DNA of 38,757 bases from Verrucomicrobiota bacterium (GTDB lineage: Bacteria > Verrucomicrobiota > Lentisphaeria > Victivallales > UBA1829). Each line of letters starts with the position of its first letter. The first letter of the stretch is position 1. The stretch spans positions 1 through 38,757 of the forward strand of contig JAKJHH010000012.1 of assembly GCA_022703965.1 (NCBI GenBank), written 5' to 3'. A model generated the notes under the pieces. It was given only the letters and a program-made list of their open reading frames with translations, ran no database searches and was not told where the DNA came from. The position numbers and the translations under genes are program-made. Shown one piece after another: positions 8,836-15,900 of this stretch.

Positions 8836-8871
8836 GTCCATTGCGTCCATATAGTCCATTCTATCCATTAA
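8836..8871. repeat. 9-bp tandem repeat, GTCCATNNN x4
   Basis: Four units: GTCCATTGC, GTCCATATA, GTCCATTCT, ATCCATTAA. The first six bases are conserved and the last three vary. Confidence 0.8.
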
Positions 8872-8956
8872 AAGAAACAGATCACAGAGTCTTTGAAGTA
8901 CAATCCACGAAAATTTTACTTCTTTAGGATCGCAGACTGCAAATGGCTGAAGGCTT

Positions 8957-8992
8957 GTCCATATCGTCTATATTGTCCATGATGTCCATAGT
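8957..8992. repeat. 9-bp tandem repeat, GTCCATNNN x4 (second cluster)
   Basis: Four units: GTCCATATC, GTCTATATT, GTCCATGAT, GTCCATAGT. It has the same core and period as the cluster at 8836-8871, 85 bases away. Confidence 0.8.
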
Positions 8993-9051
8993 TAAGCACT
9001 GCAACGAAGTGTATTAAGCGTGATCAGAAACTTTGATAAGAGATTGCTGAT

Positions 9052-9075
9052 TTTTCAGATTTCGGGGAGGGGGAA
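9052..9075. repeat. 24-bp direct repeat, left copy (duplicate of the ispH 3' end)
   Basis: This 24-base sequence is identical to 10437-10460, which encodes the last six residues and stop of IspH. Identity stops sharply on both sides. The two copies bracket a 1.4-kb A+T-rich stretch with small genes, like the attachment-site or target duplications at the ends of an inserted segment. Confidence 0.8.
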
Positions 9076-9078
9076 TCC

Positions 9079-9528
9079 TTATTTTTCCGTTCCTTTCACC
9101 GTCAATTCTCCGGCTTTTGGTGAGGCTAAAACATTTATTATGTTCAATTTTCCTTCAATGCATTGAATTTCCATGTCAACCCTGAGATCTTCATTGTTTT
9201 TGAAATTGTCATCTCCAATCATACTTACAAGTGTCGTTGTAACTCCATTAAAACTTGTGCGTAAGAAGAGAGGCTTTCCATAGGCATTAATATCTCCATC
9301 AATCCATTTGATGTTATTAGCATCTAAGGCTAGGACAGACAATGTATTAGGAAAACAAGCGTATGATTCAGCGTATAGCTTCATTCCAGTAACAACAGAC
9401 TGGAATAGAACCTTGTTTTTAAGCTGTTTAGCTGTAGCAACATCAAAAATGAAAATGGTAGAACAAAATGAATACACAATCAAAAGTATTGTAATAAGAA
9501 TGCATAACAAAAACCATTTTTTTTTCAT
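9079..9528 (-). CDS. Small membrane-anchored protein with a GspG-like C-terminal region
   Basis: A 149-residue protein with one N-terminal membrane helix (residues 5-27, WFLLCILITILLIVYSF). It lacks the FTLIE prepilin signature. The rest, NAYGKPLFLRTS followed by LVSMIGDDN, recalls the C-terminal lobe of type II secretion major pseudopilin GspG (the W/YGxP-Y...SLGxDG pattern), but the match is weak and I call it by resemblance only. The start overlaps the stop of a possible 45-codon frame upstream (ATGA) and has no clear Shine-Dalgarno. The gene is A+T-rich and lies inside the segment bracketed by the 24-bp ispH-end repeat, suggesting acquisition as part of that cassette. Confidence 0.6.
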   Translation of the reverse strand: MKKKWFLLCILITILLIVYSFCSTIFIFDVATAKQLKNKVLFQSVVTGMKLYAESYACFPNTLSVLALDANNIKWIDGDINAYGKPLFLRTSFNGVTTTLVSMIGDDNFKNNEDLRVDMEIQCIEGKLNIINVLASPKAGELTVKGTEK

Positions 9529-9662
9529 TTTTGGCTATTCCATAAATTTACAGCTTGGGAGTGAAGCAATTTGGCATCTCCATTAATATAAACATTTATA
9601 GTTCTATAGGATTTATCCTCCATCTTTTTAGCTGTAATGTTAAACATATTAAGATGTTGCAT
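9525..9662 (-). CDS. Possible small ORF, 45 residues
   Basis: A short frame starts MQHLNMFNITAKKMEDKSYR, continues INVYINGDAKLL, and ends WNSQK. It overlaps the start of the 9079-9528 gene by ATGA, which would allow coupling. No clear ribosome site is seen, and it could be the decayed end of a larger gene. No family recognised. Confidence 0.3.
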   Translation of the reverse strand: MQHLNMFNITAKKMEDKSYRTINVYINGDAKLLHSQAVNLWNSQK

Positions 9663-9755
9663 GATTTATATATTCTTTGACTCAGATCACCATATTAGTT
9701 TCTTTGTTCCAAAAGTTTTTTTATCTTATTGCACATTGATTCTGATCTAAGATTT

Positions 9756-10253
9756 TTACTTAATGATGTCCAAATACAAATAGGCAGTACTGTCTTTGGG
9801 ATCGCTCCAGATTGATTCACAAGGAATAGTTAATTTTGCTTCCATGAGATTTTTCCAAGTCTGATTTGTGCCCTCAACAACATTTTTTCGTCTAAGCATT
9901 CCATTTGGATCAGACCAATTGTTGTGATCTCGCGGAGAATATGCTTTCCAGTTTCTCATGCTTGTTGCAATCGGAGGAAGCAATGTGTCATCAAATTTTA
10001 TGATACAGGCAAAACCATAAGCTTTAGTGAAGTTCATGGCTTTGACTGTGATTTTATCCGTTTTCTTTAGAGAAACCCGTTCCTCTTTGAGCGCTTTTTT
10101 TGCGCAGTCAAGAACTTTTATTCCGTTTATGCGCATTTCAAAGGCATCGTCGCAGATTGCATAAACAGTAGCATTTGTTGGTTTTGAGTCTTCGCAAGCA
10201 GCAGTAAGTACGATCATACAGATGATTGAGAGAGATGCTATAATTCTTGTCAT
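9756..10253 (-). CDS. Putative lipoprotein, unknown function
   Basis: A 165-residue protein with a lipoprotein signal: MTRIIASLSIICMIVLTAAC, in which LTAAC is a lipobox with the modified Cys at residue 20. The mature part starts EDSKPTNATVYAICDDAFEM and then RINGIKVLDC, a pattern like small beta-sandwich carbohydrate-binding or adhesin domains (a Y/F-x-V-x-I/VNG motif), but I do not recognise the family. AAGG lies nine bases before the ATG. It is A+T-rich compared with ispH next to it and lies within the 24-bp repeat-bracketed cassette, on the same strand as the small membrane protein gene downstream. Confidence 0.6.
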   Translation of the reverse strand: MTRIIASLSIICMIVLTAACEDSKPTNATVYAICDDAFEMRINGIKVLDCAKKALKEERVSLKKTDKITVKAMNFTKAYGFACIIKFDDTLLPPIATSMRNWKAYSPRDHNNWSDPNGMLRRKNVVEGTNQTWKNLMEAKLTIPCESIWSDPKDSTAYLYLDIIK

Positions 10254-10436
10254 ATATTTAGCCTTGTTATACGCCAGAACAAGTAAAGCACTCTATGAAA
10301 CAGCTCCCCCTCTGACTGAGCAACAAATATAAATTGTTATTCGAGGAATTCAAGATTTTCCACCCGTAATAAGAAAAGCCATGAGTAAACGTATAAGTGT
10401 TTCTTATGGCAACGTATAGAGAAGAGGAAAAGGGTA

Positions 10437-10460
10437 TTTTCAGATTTCGGGGAGGGGGAA
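10437..10460. repeat. 24-bp direct repeat, right copy (ispH 3' end)
   Basis: This copy forms the last seven codons of ispH (stop included) plus three bases, and is identical to 9052-9075. It is likely the original site; an inserted segment carried or generated the left copy. Confidence 0.8.
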
Positions 10461-11369
10461 GACGGTGTTTTCTTCGGCGGCTCGGACTTCTTCGGGTTCG
10501 CAATCCCAGCCGATGGAACGCAGGAAGGCTATGGATTCTTCCAAAAGACACTCCGGTGCGGAAGCTCCGGCGGAAATTCCTATTGAGATGGAATCCGCAA
10601 AGTCCTCGGCTTTTAGAGAAGAGGCTCTGCCTGCGAGAAAAGCCTTTCGTCCGGCTTTTTCGGCAAGCTCTTTAAGACGTGTCGAATTGGAGCTTTTCGG
10701 CGATCCGGATATTATGACGGTATCACAGTATTCAAGCAGTTTTTTGACGGCATTCTGACGGTTTAATGTAGCGTAACATATGCCGTCAGATTCCGTCAGA
10801 TTCGGATAATTCTTCTTTAATTCGTCAATTATATCTTTAGTTTCTTCCACATTCAGAGTAGTTTGTGAAAGACAGGCAATTTGACGGATATCTGACGGAT
10901 ATTCATGAAAAGCTTTTGCCTCCTGAATATTTTCAATGACGGATGGTGCCGTCTTTAGACGACCTGATGTCCCTTTGATTTCCGGATGTCTGCGGTGTCC
11001 GATGAGGACTATTTTATAATCCTTTTTCTCTAGTTCCGATGCCTTGCGATGGATCTTTTTCACAAGCGGGCATGTTGCGTCAATTACGCGAAGATTCTTT
11101 TGGCAGGCCTCTTCTTCGACAGAAAGGGGAACTCCATGAGCGCTGAAAATAAGTGGGGACTTCGGCGGAACTTCATCCAGACTTTCAACAAAAATAACGC
11201 CGCGTTTTTTCAGGGATTCGACAACGAAATCATTGTGGACAATCTCATGGAGTACGTAAACAGGGGCTCCATGGACGGCAAGAGCTTTCTCAACCGTTTC
11301 AAGAGAACGTCTTACGCCGGCACAGAAACCGCGCGGATATGCAAGATATATCTTTCTGGATGACGACAT
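10440..11369 (-). CDS. ispH: 4-hydroxy-3-methylbut-2-enyl diphosphate reductase
   Basis: A 309-residue [4Fe-4S] enzyme that makes IPP and DMAPP from HMBPP in the last step of the MEP isoprenoid pathway. The three cluster cysteines are C16 (GFCAGV), C100 (DATCPLV) and C198 (DGICYATLNRQ). Substrate-site residues align with the E. coli enzyme: H45 (HEIVHND), H78 (SAHGVP), H128 and E130 (GHRRHPEIKG), and SGSPKSSNSTRL near residue 216. Full length. The gene starts 12 bases after the siroheme reductase stop, so they are probably co-transcribed. The last seven codons are duplicated at 9052-9075, marking an insertion junction just past the gene. Confidence 0.97.
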   Translation of the reverse strand: MSSSRKIYLAYPRGFCAGVRRSLETVEKALAVHGAPVYVLHEIVHNDFVVESLKKRGVIFVESLDEVPPKSPLIFSAHGVPLSVEEEACQKNLRVIDATCPLVKKIHRKASELEKKDYKIVLIGHRRHPEIKGTSGRLKTAPSVIENIQEAKAFHEYPSDIRQIACLSQTTLNVEETKDIIDELKKNYPNLTESDGICYATLNRQNAVKKLLEYCDTVIISGSPKSSNSTRLKELAEKAGRKAFLAGRASSLKAEDFADSISIGISAGASAPECLLEESIAFLRSIGWDCEPEEVRAAEENTVFPLPEI

Positions 11370-11381
11370 CAGCTTATTCTT

Positions 11382-12902
11382 TCAGGCAAAGTGAGAAGCA
11401 AGAAATTTTTCTGTGAAGTCTTCAAAGGAACTGTTCTTTTCAAGCAGTCTGGCTTTAAAGAATTCTGTCATGAAGACTCCTGTTTCCGAGGCCTTTATAA
11501 AATATTTTTCATCACTGTGTCCGAGTTTTTCGTTGCTGCCTCCGACAAAAATCTTAAAGAAAACAGCACTCTTTTCGCCATCTCTTTTGACAAAACCTTG
11601 AAAGCCAAGTCCTGAGCAATGATGAAATGCACATGAATTATGACATCCTGAAACCCTGATTTTAGAACATATCTCTTTAAAGAGGAATGCCTTGAGTTCG
11701 AAATCAGTGCCGGCCACAGAACTGGCAGCATTGAAGATATCAAGAGAGGCCGTCTGTGAATCGGCAATACCTATTTTGCAGACTTTAGCTCCGATACAGG
11801 CAACAGGCATTGATTCATCCGGAATCTCAGCAAGAAGAGGATTAATGGAAAGAATCTGTTCGAGAAGCTTTGCATCATCCTCGCCCTGAGCCGGAATAAG
11901 TATATTCTGGCGGCGCGTGATTCTGAACTTTTCAATACCGGCCGTCTTGAAAAGTTCTACAAGTCTGTCTGCTTCAAAGGATTTTAGATTACCTCCAGGC
12001 ACATGTACAACGTGATAATGGCGTATTACGCTTTTTTCCGGCACAGGAGCGTTGGCAGCTGCCGGAGCGGCGACATCCATGACTTCCTTCTTTGAATAAT
12101 ACTCGGCAAAAAGCTTTCTGAATTCTTCTTCTCCAAGTCTTTTCAGAACAAAGCGAAGGCGGGCTGAAGCTCTGTTTTTCCGGTCGCCGTGATCGTGAAA
12201 GAGTTCAGTAATAGCCGCGGCGTAGCGGAAGATGTTTTTTGCCTCTGTAAATTCCGTGATTCTGATGCCTTTCATGCTTTCGCGTCCGAGTCCGCCCGCA
12301 AGCCAGACCTCGAAACCGGCTTTACCGTCCTTGTTGACCGCAATGAAACCGAGGTCGGTAAAGGAAGCCATGTCGGAGTCCTCACGGCAGCAGGAAAAAG
12401 ATATTTTCAGTTTACGCGGAAGCTTGAACGCCTTATCATAGTCGAGCATAAAGCTGTTGAGTGCTTTGACAAAAGGAAGTACATCGAAGACTGTTTTTTC
12501 CAGACAGCCGCTATGGGGGCATGAGGTTATATTTCTGAAGGTATCTCCGCCGCCCCCGCGGAAAACAATTCCGTTTTTGAAGAGAGATTCAACAAGCGGA
12601 TAGACTCTTGTAACATCAAGGCCGTGAATCTGTATGTCCTGACGTGTGGTGAAATGCAGAAAGGCTGCACCGTGGGATTCGGAATTCGAGGCAATAATGC
12701 TGAAGTCTTTTGTAGTGATTTCGCCGCCGGGAATACGGACGCGAACCATGAAACGTCCGTCCTTCTGCTCATAAAAGCCGAACTTCGCCCCGAAAGGTTT
12801 CAGTTCGGCTCCGCTGAGTTTTTCGTCCTTGAATTCCTGAGCTTTTATGTGGAAGAGCTCAAGCTCATACGCAACTTTTTTATATATATCTTCTTTATTC
12901 AT
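11382..12902 (-). CDS. Siroheme-dependent nitrite/sulfite reductase
   Basis: A 506-residue protein with the two-fold ferredoxin-like / siroheme-Fe4S4 repeat. N-terminal half: TTRQDIQIHGL at ~85-95 and RGGGGDTFRNITSCPHSGC. C-terminal half: RQNILIPA at ~331 and the cluster ligands C369-X5-C375 (CIGAKVC) and C420-X3-C424 (SGCHNSCAFHH). These are the hallmark Cys spacings of ferredoxin- or NAD(P)H-linked nitrite and sulfite reductases. The electron donor is unknown; no flavoprotein subunit is adjacent. It is followed by ispH, another ferredoxin-dependent Fe-S enzyme. Nitrite versus sulfite specificity cannot be told from the sequence alone. Confidence 0.88.
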   Translation of the reverse strand: MNKEDIYKKVAYELELFHIKAQEFKDEKLSGAELKPFGAKFGFYEQKDGRFMVRVRIPGGEITTKDFSIIASNSESHGAAFLHFTTRQDIQIHGLDVTRVYPLVESLFKNGIVFRGGGGDTFRNITSCPHSGCLEKTVFDVLPFVKALNSFMLDYDKAFKLPRKLKISFSCCREDSDMASFTDLGFIAVNKDGKAGFEVWLAGGLGRESMKGIRITEFTEAKNIFRYAAAITELFHDHGDRKNRASARLRFVLKRLGEEEFRKLFAEYYSKKEVMDVAAPAAANAPVPEKSVIRHYHVVHVPGGNLKSFEADRLVELFKTAGIEKFRITRRQNILIPAQGEDDAKLLEQILSINPLLAEIPDESMPVACIGAKVCKIGIADSQTASLDIFNAASSVAGTDFELKAFLFKEICSKIRVSGCHNSCAFHHCSGLGFQGFVKRDGEKSAVFFKIFVGGSNEKLGHSDEKYFIKASETGVFMTEFFKARLLEKNSSFEDFTEKFLASHFA

Positions 12903-12917
12903 AATGATGACAGCTCC

Positions 12918-12946
12918 ATTTTGAGAAAATCTATCATCATTGTCAA
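12918..12946 (-). promoter_or_regulatory. Possible promoter of the siroheme reductase-ispH operon
   Basis: The minus strand reads TTGACA (12941-12946), 17 bases, then CAAAAT (12918-12923). The -35 is perfect and the -10 matches at four of six. It would give a very short leader that excludes the GGAG at 12914-12917, so the call is weak. An inverted repeat AATGATGA/TCATCATT (12903-12910, 12934-12941) overlaps it. Confidence 0.3.
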
Positions 12947-12950
12947 GAAT

Positions 12951-15900
12951 TTACCAGCGATAATATCTATATGGATCATCATCGGCGACTGGCTTCTGCA
13001 CATAGTAACTGTTGTCCCATGGAGTGTCCACTATGCTGAGAGAAGGAACGCCCTTTATGCCGCCGTTGAGATACGTATCGTTTACAAGCACGACGAGCGT
13101 ATTTTCAGCTCCGCCCATGTCCATGATATCGCGGCCGACGACATACTTGCGCTGAACGGAATAATAATCCTGCGGATTCGTGGCTTTTGTGACTTCACCA
13201 AGGAATTCTCCGTTCATCCAGACCCACGATTCATCATCGACGGCTCCGAGATTGAGCAGCAGTCTGTCGTTGTTTTTGAGCTCTTCCGGAACTCTGAATT
13301 TGAGTCTGTACCAGAACAGGCCGTCATAACCGCTGAGGTCTTTGCGCTCGACATCAAAGAGTCCCGGCACTTTGATCGGACGCCATGACGCATCATTGAA
13401 GGACGGATCAAAGAATTTCTGATCGCGTCCCTTATTGCTCTTGTCGGCTTCTCCCTTCCAGGCTGAAGGAAGTTTTGCCGTTATCACAAGCTCCTGACGC
13501 GATATATTCTTAAGCAGGCTGGAGTCGAAGGATGCTCCCATATTCGCAAGAATTCTCGACACCATGAATGTGCTTCTGCGGTATGAACTTCTGAGGTACG
13601 GTTTCTTTGCGTAATCAAGCTGCCACGGGGCGACCTGACAGAAGACAACAGTGCCTCTTCCGAGCTTCACGACCTTTATGGACGGATCGTCGGAATCTTT
13701 GATTCCGTTGAAATCCATAAGAGTTCTGCGATGGAAATCAGCGTTGGAAAGTCCACGGAAAACCGCTTCGTTGTTCCGCTCAGCCATTGAGGAAGGAACT
13801 TTCATTTTTTCGATTTTTACGAGGCCGGGCAGAATGCTGTCGGCTGAGTTTTGGTCAAGCGCCAGACAAAGCACATTCATTCCGTCCTTGACAGTATCGC
13901 TGATATCGCCCAGATTCAGGTTCGAGCCTGAAACTACAAGAACTGAACTGCTGTCCTGCTTGCCTCCAGCCACGGGCAGGAAGTCGAGAGAAAGATCCTT
14001 GAGCAGCTTTTCTCCGTTGCCGTCACCGTAGTAAAATACCTTGCGCTCTGGAGCTGCCGCAGCTTTGTTAAGATAATTTATCAGCTTGTAGATGAGAACT
14101 TTAGCCACTGGATCGACTTCCGTTCTGCCGGAGAGATCAAGCTGACAGAAAACGACTTTTCCTCTTCCCTCGCTGTATTCAATCAGCGGGCTGTACTGAA
14201 GATCGAAACCGCAGTCGAGAAGGGAAAGAAAATTGCCTTTTTCGGGCTTTTCGATGAGAACCGAGCATATATTTCCGTTGTTTCCGTTTCTCCAGACTCG
14301 TGTATTTTCGAAGCCCAGCCAATTCCATCTAGGATCGTGCTGCTCGTAAGGATCTACTACAAGCGAAGGACTTGTGAGAGTCGAGGCTCCGCGCCAGTCT
14401 CTGAGATTTTCCTGACTGAGTCCGGCAAAAACAGGATGCTTTGCGTCTCTTATAAAGACATTGCGTATTCCCTGAATGTTCATCCTGAAGCCGAATCTGC
14501 CCGCCAGCGTCTCAGGACTCTGCTCCATAATCAGAACTCTGAGTCCGTTAGGCACGGAACTGAAGTCAATCTGCATGTTTTTATCCGAGAATGCCTCGCG
14601 TCCTACTATAAGAATGCCGCTTTCCGGAATCTTTGCAATGCTGTCGAGCTTTGTATATTCAATATTTGCAGCGTCCAGTAGCGGAATTGTCAGACCTTTC
14701 GGGTCAAAAACAGAAATCTGCTCGGGCTTCGGGAAATCGTAGGAACTGAGTCCCATCGAGGCAAAGAAGCTCTTGCCCGAGGGCGTTTTTACCGGATCAA
14801 GCGTAAATTCGTCCTTGAAAACAGTTCCGTCCGGGAACTTCACCTCAGCTGAGAGAACCGAGCTCTTGGACGGCATTTCAAATTCGATTTTGACCGAGGA
14901 TGATTCCCCTGCCCTGATACTCAATTTTCCGGATTTTGTGCTTCCGTCGATGCTGTATTTATAGCTGAATTCGCCTTCGCTGCGCGAATCGTTAAGAACA
15001 AGCAGCTGTTTCGATACCTTTTCGCCGGGCTCGAAATTGTGAGCTTTATCGGTGAATTCCTTGCCGCCGCCGATGAAGGCGATGAAAGGCTTGTTCCACT
15101 TCATGAATTCGCGTCCTATGCTTGTGAAATCGTAAAGAGGCTTTTCCGAAAGATCATAAATGCTCTGATTGGACACCGGAATGAAGTCTGGAACTATGCC
15201 AGGCTTTTTCAGATTCCTGTATCTGTCCGCATAAGCGCTTATTTTCGCAGGTGTGGAATTCCTGAGCCAGAAACCTTCCTGATCCCAGGGCAGCATGGCT
15301 GAAACTCCCCAGGCTCTGTGCGAACGCCAGTTATCCTGAGAGAAGTATTCTTTCACTTCGCGATAATTGGTCTCAAGTTGCGATATATAGCGTGTGAATC
15401 TTGAGAAGAAGAAGGGCTTACCTGTTGCCCAGGCCTTTTCTTCTTCGGCCATAAGAGCAAGCTTCATCTCATCCATCTTATAGGTTTTGTCTCCGAGAAT
15501 CGAGGCTGCGAATTCTGAGTCCCAGACCTGCTGAAACGCCTCATATCTCCAGATGAACTGAGGTCCGCGATAGCTGGACCATGAGGCAATATGCGGCAGT
15601 CCCCATTCCACAAAGAAGAAGGGTTTTACGCCGTTCTGAGACCAGTTGCGCATCCACTCGCTGCGTTCCTGACGGGGAGCCCAGTTAAGATAGCAATTCA
15701 GCGTATAGATCTGTCCGAGGTTTCCGCACTGATGATGGTACACTGCGCGTGTTCTGTCGATGTCTCTTGCGATGTCCGCGGCAAGTTCAGCTTGAACTCT
15801 CTTGAAGACAAAAGAACCTTCTGAAGGGTTTTTCGTCGTTTCCCCGGCAGCCACGACAGGATCATAGACTCCATCCATCTTCAGCGGATTCTGGTCTCCA

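Larger units (their letters stand above)
8650..9051. other. Intergenic region with 9-bp-period repeat clusters, no gene seen
   Basis: Between the LacI promoter and the cassette repeat there is no convincing coding frame. It contains three imperfect tandem clusters, each with a nine-base period, listed separately. No RNA gene was recognised. Confidence 0.6.

Noticed and set aside
8940-9016. Small frame MAEGLSISSILSMMS through the GTCCAT repeats
   Set aside because: Only ~24 codons, no ribosome site, and simply follows the nine-base period; not a gene.
12624-13388. Long plus-strand open frame (254 codons) crossing the siroheme reductase and GH2-like gene ends
   Set aside because: It is antisense to two well-supported genes, has no family match and no ribosome site; it is a shadow of their codon use.
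15230-15245. ATAAGCGCTTAT palindrome like the LacI operator
   Set aside because: It lies deep inside the GH2-like coding sequence and differs at the outer bases; most likely coincidence.
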